DNA of 54,542 bases from Desulfotignum sp. (GCA_011390635.1 JAABSA010000013.1:35887-90428), one strand, 5' to 3'; shown: positions 8,807-17,967, numbered from the stretch's first letter. Numbers and translations: made by a program. The notes: generated by a model from the sequence alone, not told the origin.

Positions 8807-10144
8807 CTAGCCGTTTACAGAAAAGCTGGAGTCATAGTTGATTTCCCGTTTTCTGGAGAAAAAGCCCACATTCAGGGTCCGTTTGGTGTATTTAAACTCA
8901 TACTGGAACGGTTCTTTGTCATGGTCCAGGCCTTTCTCACAGGCATCAATGAGTTCAGCCATCATGCGGCCAACAACCGGCGCATTCTTGTACTGGTTGC
9001 CCGAGGTGCCGATGGCCATGTAGAATCCGTCAAGATCGGATTTGTCATACACCGGAATCCAGTCGTCAGAGCAGTCATACAGATCCACAACGCCCTTGGG
9101 CTGATTGGGTACCTGTAGGGTGGGAATGCGTTTTCCCAGGCGGTAGCACTGGGCTTTCCACTGCTCATCGGTGAGGACATTGTCTCTGCCGTGTCCCCCT
9201 TTGCCGGCATAAAATTCATCCGGATCCACCCATTCCTGGGGGTCGCAGTCCGGGTCCTCGGAACCGATGAGAAACAGGTTGCCCACCTCAGGTCTGACAT
9301 AGCAGCCGATGTCTCCATCAGACATGTGGTATCCGTCGTTAAGATAGTCATAATCTTCGGGAGACGGGCAGTACATGACCTCGTGGCGCAACGATTTGGT
9401 TTTGATGTTGCAGCCTTCCCATACCCCTTCGGCCATCTGGTTGATCTTGAAAGAATGGGGGCCGCCCACATTGACCACGATGCCGGCGTCAATCTGGGTG
9501 CCGTCCTTGAGGGTGATACCGGTCACTTTGCCGTTTTCGCTTCTGATGTCCACAACTTCGGCGTTGAACATGAATTCACCGCCCTTGGCTTCAGCAGCCC
9601 GCATAATGTTGTGGGCGGACAGGGCCGGGTCATTCACATACCCGCCCTCGGGGCAGAAAATGGCACCTTCCAGCATTTCAGTGGGCTCATCAAAGAATTT
9701 GGGGTCTTCGGGACGGCGCACCGGCCAGAATTTGTGCAGATCAATGGGGGGCACATGTTTTTTAATGGTATCCAGGTCCCATTCAATATATTTGACACCC
9801 ACGGCATCATAATTTTTTTGCACCTTGCGCCAGTCATGGCCTTCGGATTTGAGCAGGATGGAACCGGTGTTCATGTATTTGGCCATGCCTTTTTCATCTG
9901 TGACATTGCCCAGGTAGTTTTCCCAGTCCAGCCAGTATTTAAACCCTTCATAGGCCAGGGCCACCCCGTCTTCAGTGGAATAATGGGCCCGTACAATGGC
10001 GCAGGAACCGGCGGTGGAGCCTTCACCGGCATCGGGAAGCTTGTCCACGTTCAACGTTTTGTAACCCATTTTGCACAGTTCAAAGGCAATGGGGGTTCCA
10101 ATAACGCCGGCACCGATAATAATAGCATCATATTTTTTGTTCAT
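8807..10144 (-). CDS. FAD-dependent oxidoreductase, DAO/sarcosine-oxidase-beta-like
   Basis: A 445-residue flavoprotein of the D-amino-acid-oxidase/glycine-oxidase fold. The N-terminal Rossmann motif GAGVIG (residues 12-17) binds the FAD ADP moiety, and GSTAGSCAIVRAHYS matches the flavin contact region of SoxB/dimethylglycine dehydrogenase relatives. It is a paralogue of the soxB product at 14106-15344 but not a copy of it, and it has a distinct C-terminal extension of about 40 residues. It lies last in the sox block, 95 bp after soxG. A role on dimethylglycine or another N-methyl amine, with ETF as acceptor, is inferred from the context only. Confidence 0.8.
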   Translation of the reverse strand: MNKKYDAIIIGAGVIGTPIAFELCKMGYKTLNVDKLPDAGEGSTAGSCAIVRAHYSTEDGVALAYEGFKYWLDWENYLGNVTDEKGMAKYMNTGSILLKSEGHDWRKVQKNYDAVGVKYIEWDLDTIKKHVPPIDLHKFWPVRRPEDPKFFDEPTEMLEGAIFCPEGGYVNDPALSAHNIMRAAEAKGGEFMFNAEVVDIRSENGKVTGITLKDGTQIDAGIVVNVGGPHSFKINQMAEGVWEGCNIKTKSLRHEVMYCPSPEDYDYLNDGYHMSDGDIGCYVRPEVGNLFLIGSEDPDCDPQEWVDPDEFYAGKGGHGRDNVLTDEQWKAQCYRLGKRIPTLQVPNQPKGVVDLYDCSDDWIPVYDKSDLDGFYMAIGTSGNQYKNAPVVGRMMAELIDACEKGLDHDKEPFQYEFKYTKRTLNVGFFSRKREINYDSSFSVNG

Positions 10145-10239
10145 GGTTTTTGTCTCCTTGATTGAACCGGTTTTTTTAAAGGCCGGTTTTTGTTACATCT
10201 ATAATTTGTATGTGGCCCTGCTATCACAAGGCCTTGCAT

Positions 10240-10872
10240 TTATAAGCTGTTGATCCAGTCGGCGAACCGCTTTTCCCCGGCTGGTTTCAGTCCGAACTCT
10301 TCACCGGCATGAAGGATACCGTCGATCATATGCTTGCCATATCCCCTGGAACAGGTGAGTACCACCCCGGATTTTTCCGCTTCCCGGCCCAGGGTCACAA
10401 TCTGGCAGGGCACATGGGAAAAAGGCCCCTGGAAAAGAAACGGGGTCTGTTTGTCTGCACCGATAAAATCCAGGGCAGACAGTTTTTCACAGATGGAAAA
10501 AACATTGCTGCCGAAAATCGCCACAAAAATGGTGGCTTCGGTGACATCGGTGTATTCTTTTTCTTTTGGGGTGTCCATGGATTGCCCATCCAGGTGGTAA
10601 ATGGATGCCTGGATGCGGTTCATGCGGTTTATCAGCACACCTTTTTCCAGGACCGACTGGCAGTACACTTCGGGAATGGTGATCCCGAATGGTTTTTTTG
10701 CGGCCAGATCGGCACTCTGCAGGTCCAGCCGGGTCCTGTGGCTCAGGTCCACCAGCCAGGGGCCGTCCCCTTCGCCGTGGTATTCCAGGACAACATCCCA
10801 GTCGCCATATGTTTGATTTTTGAGCGGTGTTGCCTTGAACGCAACCGCCGAGTGTCTTTTTATATCTTTCAT
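10240..10872 (-). CDS. soxG: Sarcosine oxidase-like gamma subunit
   Basis: The 210-residue product resembles the gamma subunit of heterotetrameric sarcosine oxidase, a folate-binding aminomethyltransferase-like (YgfZ/GcvT-type) fold that caps the complex. Similarity is weaker than for soxB, soxD and soxA, and the call rests partly on order: in known operons the sequence is soxB-soxD-soxA-soxG, which is exactly what is seen here. It starts 11 bp after the soxA stop. It has no cofactor motif, as expected. Confidence 0.8.
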   Translation of the reverse strand: MKDIKRHSAVAFKATPLKNQTYGDWDVVLEYHGEGDGPWLVDLSHRTRLDLQSADLAAKKPFGITIPEVYCQSVLEKGVLINRMNRIQASIYHLDGQSMDTPKEKEYTDVTEATIFVAIFGSNVFSICEKLSALDFIGADKQTPFLFQGPFSHVPCQIVTLGREAEKSGVVLTCSRGYGKHMIDGILHAGEEFGLKPAGEKRFADWINSL

Positions 10873-10883
10873 GGTTGTATCCC

Positions 10884-13805
10884 TTACATTTTCATCCGTT
10901 TACCGTCAGGGTCATAAAACGGTGTTTGCACAACCGTTCCGTAAATCAGCTCGCCTTTGCATTCATCTTCATAAAATGCCAGCCGGGTGCCGATTTTGCT
11001 CATGTCACCTTCCACCAGGGCCATACCCACGGCTTCATTGAGGGAAAAACTGTTTCTGGCGGTGCACACGTAGCCCCGGACCCGATCATCCACGATCAGA
11101 GATCCGTCTTTGGGGGCACGGCCGTTGTTTTCCATCTTGAATCCCACAAGTTTGAGGCGGGTGTTGTCTTTTTCCGCCTGGGCCAGGGCTGCCACACCAA
11201 CGGTTTTACAGCCTGTTTTTTTCCGGGACCAGAGAAATCCCAGGCCAATGTCCAGCAGGTTGGTGCGCTGTTCAGATTCCTGGCCTAAAATGATATGGCA
11301 TTTTTCCATGCGCAGCACGTTCTGGGCTTCCACACCGAAATTCTGGATCTTGAATTCCCTGCCTGCTTCCTTGAGCATCAGCCAGACAGATTTCATATAG
11401 GAGCTGGGCACGTGCAGCTCATAGGACAGTTCTCCCACAAATCCCAGGCGCATGGCCCTGACGGGAATGGTGTCGGAAATCTTGAATTCTTTGTATTCAG
11501 AGAATCCGAAACCCTCGTTGGATACATCAATGTCCACCACCTTTTCCAGCACTTTTCTGGCATTGGGTCCGGACAGGTTGATAACCCCCATGGCATCGGT
11601 GAGGTTGATCACGGCAAAATTCCAGTTGTCATACCGGGTGTGGTACCTGATCCATTCAATGGTCTGGCCGGCACGGCCCGTGGAGGTGGAAAAATAATAA
11701 TCGTTTTCCCCGCGCTTGATCACCACACCGTCATCAATGACACAGCCGTCATCATTGCACATGGCCGTGTATTTTACCCGGCCTTCCTTGATTTTGGACA
11801 GATCGGATACATATACCCGCTGCAGGGCATTCAATGCATCGGGTCCGTGGATGCGAAATTTTCCCAGGGTGGAGCCGTCCAGCATGCCCACATTGGTTCG
11901 GACATTTTCAATCTCTTTTTTACAGGTAAAATCTTTTGAAAAATATCTGGCCCGCTGCCACACCCCGATGTTTCTGAAAATACCGCCGTCTTTGCGCTGC
12001 ATCTCATCCATGGGTGTTCTTTTGAACATGGTGTGGTTGGTACCGGCATAGGTGGCAATAAGGGTTGGCACCAGTGGCGCTCTCACCGTGGTGGGTTTGA
12101 TTTTGATATCAGGCAGGGCCTGGTATTTGGCAGCAAACAAAGGCAGGTTGTGACCCGGGATTCCGCCCTGGCCGGGTCCCAGGCCTGCGCCGGAGAACCG
12201 CTTGATCAGCTCGGGTACATCAAAACCCTTGTCAATGGACTGTTTGATGTTTTTGATACTGGTATCTTCATCAAAGCAGATAAAGGTTTTTCTGCCCTTG
12301 ACCGGTGCGGTGACCAGTTTCGTTCCTCTGGCAGGCCCGGGCAGATTTTCCATGGCTTTTTTGGCCTCACCCAGGTCGGCAATGGAGCAGTTTTCACAGT
12401 CATATGCCGCCTTGAGTCCTGCCAGATGACCCGATGCCTCAATGGATTTGGCGTTTTCAAACCCCAGCAGGCGCCCGGCTGCGTACATTTTTTTGGGCAG
12501 ATCCGTGGGCAGGAAAAAATTGGTGTGGTTGTCATAGGTCAGTTTTGCCTGGTTCACCACCAGGGGGCCGGTAAGCGGGGTAAATCCCGCAGATGCCACC
12601 AGCACATCACAGTCAAAGGTTTTTGAAATCGTACCATCCACACTCTTGATGGTGACTTTTTTCACCTGTTTTCCGCCATGGGCTTCGGTGGCGACCCAGC
12701 CTTTGAGGATGGTAATTTTCCGGTCCAGAACCGCCTTGAGCATTGCGGGGTCCTGGCCGTCTTCTCTGATATCGGCAATGACCGGGATGGATAATCCCAG
12801 GTCATGCAGTGCCACAGCTGTTTCCAGTCCCAGGTCATGACCGATGCTGAATACAGCAATCTTGCCGGGCAGTATGCCATAGGTATTGGCAAGGCGAAGG
12901 GCACATCCGGCCTGCATCACGCCCGGCCGTTCATTGTTTTCAAACAGCAACGGTCTTTCAATGCAGCCTGTGGCCACCACCACGCTGTTGGCACGGATTT
13001 CAATATACCGTTCCGTAAAAGAGTCGGATTCCTTTCCGACCTGAAAACCGGTGATCAGGTTGTTGTTGTAGACACCCACATTGGCGGTGTGGGTAAACAC
13101 CCGGATGTTTTCGGTTTTTTCCACTTCCTTTGCCAGCTGCACCGCTCTTTCGTGATGGGTCTGGCGGCTGATATATTCCGAGGACCGGTATTCAAAATGA
13201 CCCCCCAGCCAGGGCCGTGCTTCCATGATACTTACCCGCAGGCCTTTTTGGGCCGCAGCCAGTGCTGCTTTCATGCCGGCAGGCCCGCCGCCGATGACAC
13301 AGACATCACAGGAGGGGAAGATTTCATCATATTTGCCGGGCATGTGGTGATCCGGGGCCAGCTTGCCGATACCGGCGGCCTTGCGGATCTGTTTCATGGC
13401 AACCGGCCATATTTTGGCGGGCTTGTGCATGGTGTCATAGTAGAATCCGGCAGGCATGGCCCAGTCCATCTTGTCAATGAAGCCCATGAGGTCATTTTCA
13501 GCAGAGCCTTTGACATTCTGCTCTTTGACCACCATACCGGGTTTAAGGGCCGTGGTCTCGGTGCGGACATTGGGAATACCGTTGACTTCCATCATGGTGT
13601 TGGAACATTCACCGTCCATGCTGTAAAGCCCTCTGGGACGGTGGTATTTCAGACTTCTTGCATAGATTCTGACCCCATTGGCATACAGGGCGGTTGCAAT
13701 GGTATCCCCTTTGGTGCCGTAATATGTCTTCCCTTTATATGTGAAGGGGATTTTGTCACTGACATCAATTTTCAATGTGGGCAGATGATTGAATCTGTTC
13801 ATCAT
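10884..13805 (-). CDS. soxA: Sarcosine oxidase-like alpha subunit
   Basis: The large 973-residue subunit. Its domains, in order, are an N-terminal ferredoxin-like fold without the usual cluster cysteines (about 10-110), an NAD-binding Rossmann domain with IGGGPAGMKAA (about 170-180), a second nucleotide region, and a C-terminal aminomethyltransferase (GcvT-type) domain from about residue 610 (GFVGELSYELHVPS is characteristic). In characterised enzymes this subunit binds NAD+ and hands the sarcosine methyl group to tetrahydrofolate as methylene-THF. Its start overlaps the soxD stop by 4 bp (ATGA). The presumed organism is anaerobic, so I expect a dehydrogenase rather than a true oxidase. Confidence 0.9.
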   Translation of the reverse strand: MMNRFNHLPTLKIDVSDKIPFTYKGKTYYGTKGDTIATALYANGVRIYARSLKYHRPRGLYSMDGECSNTMMEVNGIPNVRTETTALKPGMVVKEQNVKGSAENDLMGFIDKMDWAMPAGFYYDTMHKPAKIWPVAMKQIRKAAGIGKLAPDHHMPGKYDEIFPSCDVCVIGGGPAGMKAALAAAQKGLRVSIMEARPWLGGHFEYRSSEYISRQTHHERAVQLAKEVEKTENIRVFTHTANVGVYNNNLITGFQVGKESDSFTERYIEIRANSVVVATGCIERPLLFENNERPGVMQAGCALRLANTYGILPGKIAVFSIGHDLGLETAVALHDLGLSIPVIADIREDGQDPAMLKAVLDRKITILKGWVATEAHGGKQVKKVTIKSVDGTISKTFDCDVLVASAGFTPLTGPLVVNQAKLTYDNHTNFFLPTDLPKKMYAAGRLLGFENAKSIEASGHLAGLKAAYDCENCSIADLGEAKKAMENLPGPARGTKLVTAPVKGRKTFICFDEDTSIKNIKQSIDKGFDVPELIKRFSGAGLGPGQGGIPGHNLPLFAAKYQALPDIKIKPTTVRAPLVPTLIATYAGTNHTMFKRTPMDEMQRKDGGIFRNIGVWQRARYFSKDFTCKKEIENVRTNVGMLDGSTLGKFRIHGPDALNALQRVYVSDLSKIKEGRVKYTAMCNDDGCVIDDGVVIKRGENDYYFSTSTGRAGQTIEWIRYHTRYDNWNFAVINLTDAMGVINLSGPNARKVLEKVVDIDVSNEGFGFSEYKEFKISDTIPVRAMRLGFVGELSYELHVPSSYMKSVWLMLKEAGREFKIQNFGVEAQNVLRMEKCHIILGQESEQRTNLLDIGLGFLWSRKKTGCKTVGVAALAQAEKDNTRLKLVGFKMENNGRAPKDGSLIVDDRVRGYVCTARNSFSLNEAVGMALVEGDMSKIGTRLAFYEDECKGELIYGTVVQTPFYDPDGKRMKM

Positions 13806-14062
13806 TCTTTTGCCTCCGGTGTTTCCTTTTCAAGGTTTGTCGTCGTATCCCGGAAGATGGTAAACCATGAACCGCATCCATCCCGGTGAAACCACCATTC
13901 CTGCTGGACACCTGCCACGCATTGGTTCATGTGGACATAATCGCACCAGCTTTCAGGGGTCAGGTCTTTTTCATCAGGTCTGGGACCTTTTTCCTCTCCG
14001 CCGTAACGGAACTCATATCCGTTTCTTTTTCCGCAGATCGGACATGTAATTGTTAACGCCAT
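13802..14062 (-). CDS. soxD: Sarcosine oxidase-like delta subunit, zinc-binding
   Basis: A small subunit of 86 residues. Cys7 and Cys10 in CPICGKRNGYEF and His59 and Cys63 in WWFHRDGCGSW are placed as the zinc ligands of the delta subunit in heterotetrameric sarcosine oxidases. It is a structural subunit of the SoxBDAG complex. The gene lies 43 bp downstream of soxB and overlaps soxA by 4 bp, so delta and alpha are translationally coupled. Confidence 0.92.
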   Translation of the reverse strand: MALTITCPICGKRNGYEFRYGGEEKGPRPDEKDLTPESWCDYVHMNQCVAGVQQEWWFHRDGCGSWFTIFRDTTTNLEKETPEAKE

Positions 14063-14105
14063 CTTATGGTCTCCTTGAATCTCTTATAAAAATTTTTCAG
14101 CTGAT

Positions 14106-15344
14106 TTAATTGTCCGGGGTGTAGCTGACCAGCGCCGCTGTTTCACCCATGAGCTTGTGCTCCTGGTACCGTTTCAAAGCAAAGGGCTTGAGTATGTCAG
14201 GACAGGTGTTGGTGGCCATGAAGCTTGCCATGTGACGTCCCACGGCAGAGCATGATTTAAATCCGAAATATCCCCAGCCGCAGTCCATGAAAAACCCTTC
14301 CACCTGGTCATTGCCGTCCATGATGGGGGCCATGTCAGGGGTCATGTCAGCCAGCCCGCCCCAGATTCTCATGAACCGCACACCCCGCAGGGCAGGCAGA
14401 AATTCAGACAGCGCTTCGGCCTGGTGCTTGATATAATGGGCTGTGGTCAGGGTGGTATAGTTGGGCCATTGGTCCATGTGGGCGCCGGTGGCGATTTCCC
14501 CTTTCAGGGTCTGGTTGGCGTAGCAGTGGTAGGCCCCTGAGGAGACCACATGGTTCAGGATGGGCTTGAGGGGCTGGGTCACCATGGCCTGGATGGTCAG
14601 AACGGAGATGGGCAGTTTGATGCCCAAAAATCCGTGGATCAGGGCGGCGGAATATCCGCCGGCGGAAATCAGTACCTGTTTGGTGTTTATGACACCCCTG
14701 TCTGTCACCACTGCGGTTACCTTGCCGTTTTTGGTATTGATACCCGTGGCTTCGGTCTGCTGGTGGATTTCCACCCCCATTTTGGCGGCCCCTTTGGCCA
14801 GGCCCCAGACAACCGCGTCATGACGGACCACGCCGCCTGGTGGATGAAACATGGCCCCGTGGATGGGAAAGGTGATGTCTTCGGAAATGTTCAGGGCCGG
14901 TACCAGCTCCTTGGCCTCCCTGGCATCGATGAGATGGGATTCCACCCCGTGGAACTGGGCGGTCGCTATGGTCATGCGGGCCGCGTTCATGGCTGCCTCG
15001 GAATGCATGAGGTTGAGGTTGCCGCAGTTGTTGAACATTAAGTTGTAATCCAGTTCCTTGGTGAGAACCGGCCAGAGGTCCAGCGCTTCCTTGTAAAGCG
15101 GCACATTGTACTGGGTCCGCTGATTGGCACGGACGATGGCCGTGTTTCTGCCTGCACCGCCATACCCGATATAGTTTTTTTCAATGATCGCTACATCGGT
15201 GATGCCATGCTCTTTTGCAAGGTAGTAAGCTGTTGCCAGACTGTGAAGTCCGCCTCCAATGAGAACCACATCATAGCTTGATTTAAGCTTGGTTTTTTTG
15301 CCCCACATGGGTTTGCTTTTTGAAAACATTGGCCTTCTCTTCAT
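14106..15344 (-). CDS. soxB: Sarcosine oxidase-like beta subunit
   Basis: The catalytic flavoprotein of the complex, 412 residues, which oxidises sarcosine to an imine. It shows the family N-terminus SKPMWGKKTKLKSSYDVV, the FAD motif GGGLHS and the GGAGRNTAIVRAN flavin loop. His175, in GGVVRHDAVVWG, occupies the position of the histidine that carries covalent FMN in known heterotetrameric enzymes, so both FAD and FMN are expected. It is first in the operon, behind a TTGACA/TATTGA promoter that overlaps an inverted repeat shared with the divergent rpiR gene. No serine hydroxymethyltransferase or folate gene accompanies it here, unlike in many aerobes. Confidence 0.92.
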   Translation of the reverse strand: MKRRPMFSKSKPMWGKKTKLKSSYDVVLIGGGLHSLATAYYLAKEHGITDVAIIEKNYIGYGGAGRNTAIVRANQRTQYNVPLYKEALDLWPVLTKELDYNLMFNNCGNLNLMHSEAAMNAARMTIATAQFHGVESHLIDAREAKELVPALNISEDITFPIHGAMFHPPGGVVRHDAVVWGLAKGAAKMGVEIHQQTEATGINTKNGKVTAVVTDRGVINTKQVLISAGGYSAALIHGFLGIKLPISVLTIQAMVTQPLKPILNHVVSSGAYHCYANQTLKGEIATGAHMDQWPNYTTLTTAHYIKHQAEALSEFLPALRGVRFMRIWGGLADMTPDMAPIMDGNDQVEGFFMDCGWGYFGFKSCSAVGRHMASFMATNTCPDILKPFALKRYQEHKLMGETAALVSYTPDN

Positions 15345-15381
15345 TTTGGATTGTTATTATTTTTCTGCCATATCCATCTCG

Positions 15382-15410
15382 TCAATACGCTATGAAAGAA
15401 AACATGTCAA
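15382..15410 (-). promoter_or_regulatory. Sigma-70-type promoter of the sox operon
   Basis: On the minus strand TTGACA (15410-15405) is followed after 17 bp by TATTGA (15387-15382), upstream of soxB at 15344. The left arm of the inverted repeat at 15392-15404 lies between the two boxes, where a bound repressor would block RNA polymerase. Confidence 0.55.
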
Positions 15411-15444
15411 GACTTTTATTCAAAAATGATTGTTTTTCTTTCAT
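15392..15444. promoter_or_regulatory. Inverted-repeat operator candidate between soxB and rpiR
   Basis: ATGAAAGAAAACA (15392-15404) and TGTTTTTCTTTCAT (15431-15444) form an inverted repeat that differs by one extra A/T, with 26 bp between the arms. Repeats with TGAAA/TTTCA arms are usual for RpiR-family regulators. One arm sits inside the soxB promoter and the other lies 6 bp upstream of the rpiR -35 box. This position suggests that the RpiR product controls the sox operon and perhaps itself. Confidence 0.5.
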
Positions 15445-15450
15445 TTGCCC

Positions 15451-15479
15451 TTGACAAAAAGTATAATCTGGACTAAATC
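15451..15479 (+). promoter_or_regulatory. Sigma-70-type promoter of the rpiR gene
   Basis: TTGACA at 15451-15456 and TAAATC at 15474-15479 are separated by 17 bp and lie 69 bp before the rpiR start codon. Confidence 0.5.
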
Positions 15480-15547
15480 TCAATAAAATTAGTAAATTAT
15501 AATAATGATTTCATAATGATAAAAACCATCCAAATAAGGCTGTCACA

Positions 15548-16423
15548 ATGAATGATACGGCATCACACCCCGTTATAGATGATATTTCCAGCAAGCTTGA
15601 TTCTCTGACCCCAAAGGCCCAGACCCTGGGGAACTATATCATGGTAAACCCTGCCAAGGTGGTGTTCATGACCACCAAGGAACTGGCTGAGGCCTGTGAA
15701 GTCAGCGAAGCCACGGTGGTGAGGTTTGTGTCCACCCTGGGGTACAAAGGCTACGCAGATTTCCAGGATGCGCTCAAGGATTTCATCAACACAGGGCTGA
15801 CCCTGCCGGACCGGGTGAATCTCAAGGGCATTGATGTCCCGGGGCTGGACCGGCTGCACCGGGGAATACTGGAGGAGCTCAACAACCTCAAATACCTGTA
15901 CGAGCATATTGACATGGAAAAGATGAACCAGTTCATCGATCACATGGACATCAGTCCCACAGTCTATGTCACCGGCTCCAGACTTTCCTATACCTTTGCC
16001 TATTACCTGGGCTGGTCTTTGACCAAAGTGCGAAAAGGCATCCACATCCTCAAGGGAAGTGATTCCACTGCCATGGATATGCTCACCAATGCCCCGGCCC
16101 AGAGCCTTGTGGTTCTCGCCGCCACCACCCGGTATCCCAATGAACTGATCAAGCTGAGCAAGATGATCCGGCGGTGCGGCCACACCCTGCTTGCCTTGAC
16201 CGATTCCAGTATATCACCTGTTATTCCTTTTGCCCACCTGTCTTTGGTAGTGCCGTCCAAATCCATCCCCTTTATCGGCAATGTGTCAGGTATGCTGGCG
16301 GTGATTCAATATATGGTGCAGGAACTGGCCAATCGAAAAGGAGATGCATTGCGGGTATATCAGGAACAGCTGGAACAGGTGTATCTGGAAAATGACCTTC
16401 TTTTTAACATTGATCCCAAATAA
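15548..16423 (+). CDS. RpiR/MurR-family transcriptional regulator
   Basis: A 291-residue regulator with an N-terminal RpiR helix-turn-helix (about 20-80; LAEACEVSEATVVRFVSTLG is the recognition region) and a C-terminal SIS sugar-isomerase-like sensing domain (about 120-270). Family members usually sense phosphosugars, but several control amino acid or N-methyl-compound catabolism. It is divergent from the sox operon and shares its control region, so sarcosine, betaine or a derived metabolite is a reasonable effector guess. It is followed after 57 bp by a permease gene in the same direction, which may share the regulation. Confidence 0.88.
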   Translation: MNDTASHPVIDDISSKLDSLTPKAQTLGNYIMVNPAKVVFMTTKELAEACEVSEATVVRFVSTLGYKGYADFQDALKDFINTGLTLPDRVNLKGIDVPGLDRLHRGILEELNNLKYLYEHIDMEKMNQFIDHMDISPTVYVTGSRLSYTFAYYLGWSLTKVRKGIHILKGSDSTAMDMLTNAPAQSLVVLAATTRYPNELIKLSKMIRRCGHTLLALTDSSISPVIPFAHLSLVVPSKSIPFIGNVSGMLAVIQYMVQELANRKGDALRVYQEQLEQVYLENDLLFNIDPK

Positions 16424-16480
16424 AAATCAAGGCAGTATTATGAATTTTCCCCGTTTTTCTGCATTTTTTTCAGGCGGCTG

Positions 16481-17245
16481 ATGATGGATGACCTGTCATT
16501 GATCAGTTTTCTGGTGCTGTTTGCCACCGGCCTGTGCGCCGGGTTTGTGGATGCCATTGCCGGCGGCGGCGGATTGATTGCCCTGCCGGTTCTGCTGGCC
16601 ATCGGCCTGCCCCCGGCTCTGGCCCTGGGGACCAACAAACTCCAGGGCAGTTTCGGGACCCTGTCCTCTGCCGTCAATTTCATCTCCAAAGGGCTGGTGG
16701 ATGTCCGCCAATGTATGGCCGGCATCGGATTCACCCTCTGCGGGGCCGTGGCCGGGGCCGTCACCATCCAGCACATGGATCCGGGTTTTATCCGTCACCT
16801 GATTCCTGTCTTGCTTCTGGTCGTCTTTTTTTATACCCTGTTTTCAAGAACCCTGGGACTGCAACCGGCAACGCCCAAAATGGAGCAGCATCTGTTTTAT
16901 GTCCTGTTCGGCCTGGGTCTGGGATTTTATGACGGATTTTTCGGTCCGGGCACCGGCTCGTTCTGGACCGGGGCACTGCTCATTTTCCTTGGTCTGGACA
17001 TGACCCGGGCCGTTGGCACCACCCGGGTCATGAATTTTGTGTCCAATATCGTGGCCCTGGTCGTGTTCATCATCGGCGGCAATGTGCTGTGGTCCGCCGG
17101 ACTGGTCATGGCGGCCGGCCAGATTATCGGTGCCCGGGCAGGCTCCAGCCTGGCCATCAAAAGAGGGGCCGGGTTTATCCGGCCGTTTTTTCTGACCATG
17201 GTATTTTTGACCATTGTCAGACTCATCTATGTTAACTATGGTTAA
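16481..17245 (+). CDS. TauE/SafE (TSUP) family membrane permease
   Basis: A 254-residue inner-membrane protein with seven or eight predicted membrane spans. The FVDAIAGGGGLIALP motif near residue 25 and the GFYDGFFGPGTGSF motif in the second half are the two repeats of the TSUP family (YfcA-like). Family members move small anions such as sulfite, sulfoacetate or organic acids, generally outward. The substrate is unknown. It is downstream of and probably cotranscribed with the RpiR regulator, so it may handle a substrate or product of the sox pathway. The start may be 16481 or the adjacent ATG at 16484. Confidence 0.85.
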   Translation: MMDDLSLISFLVLFATGLCAGFVDAIAGGGGLIALPVLLAIGLPPALALGTNKLQGSFGTLSSAVNFISKGLVDVRQCMAGIGFTLCGAVAGAVTIQHMDPGFIRHLIPVLLLVVFFYTLFSRTLGLQPATPKMEQHLFYVLFGLGLGFYDGFFGPGTGSFWTGALLIFLGLDMTRAVGTTRVMNFVSNIVALVVFIIGGNVLWSAGLVMAAGQIIGARAGSSLAIKRGAGFIRPFFLTMVFLTIVRLIYVNYG

Positions 17246-17288
17246 ACTTGTTGTCAGTAAAACCATGCAGCGTTAAGAAGGAACGATT

Positions 17289-17777
17289 ATGTTACACAAA
17301 AAAGAAGAACTGCTCAGCGTATTGACCGATATCGGCATTGCATACACCAACCACGAACACCCGGCTGTTTTTACTGTGGAAGAAGCAGCACAGCACCAGA
17401 GCGGTATTTCGGGTGCCCACAGCAAAAATCTGTTTTTCAAGGATAAAAAGAAAAATTTGTTTCTGGTGGTTACCCTGGCGGACAAACCCGTCAAGATAAA
17501 GGAAGTGGCCAAAAAAATCGGGGGAAATAATATGTCATTTGGAAAACCCGACCTGCTCATGGAAGTGCTGGGCATGATTCCCGGGGCTGTCACCCCGTTT
17601 GCCGCCATCAACATCAAGGATCATGATGTGAAAATTGTCCTGGACGAAGAGATGATGGCCCATGAGCTGCTCAATTTTCATCCCCTGGAAAACACCGCCA
17701 CCACAACAATTACATCAAATGACCTGGTGAAATTTCTGGAACATTGCGGCCAGACCCCTCAGATCATCCGGTTGTAA
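17289..17777 (+). CDS. YbaK/ProXp-type aminoacyl-tRNA deacylase
   Basis: A 162-residue single-domain protein of the YbaK/ProRS-INS superfamily, close to the PrdX/ProXp-ala group by its YTNHEHPAVFTVEEA opening and the GAHSKNLFFKDKK lysine-bearing motif. Such proteins hydrolyse mischarged Ala-tRNA-Pro or similar species and protect translation fidelity. AAGAAGGA lies just before the start. It stands alone 43 bp after the permease gene. Confidence 0.85.
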   Translation: MLHKKEELLSVLTDIGIAYTNHEHPAVFTVEEAAQHQSGISGAHSKNLFFKDKKKNLFLVVTLADKPVKIKEVAKKIGGNNMSFGKPDLLMEVLGMIPGAVTPFAAINIKDHDVKIVLDEEMMAHELLNFHPLENTATTTITSNDLVKFLEHCGQTPQIIRL

Positions 17778-17878
17778 AAAAATGGGCTTTTGTACGGGAT
17801 TTTTTCAGGCCGTCGCAGCCGTGTCCGTGTGTGGATCTGACATTTGTCAAAGGATAATTTTGATGTATGACTTTCCCA

Positions 17879-17906
17879 TTGACTTATGGCCGGTCAGACT
17901 TACATT
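17879..17906 (+). promoter_or_regulatory. Possible promoter of the small membrane protein gene
   Basis: TTGACT (17879-17884), 16 bp, then TACATT (17901-17906), 61 bp upstream of the start codon at 17968. The match is modest. Confidence 0.3.
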
Positions 17907-17967
17907 CTGTCCCAACAGGATCTGATAATGCAATTGTGTGGTCCGTAATACAAATAAGGAGAATGTC

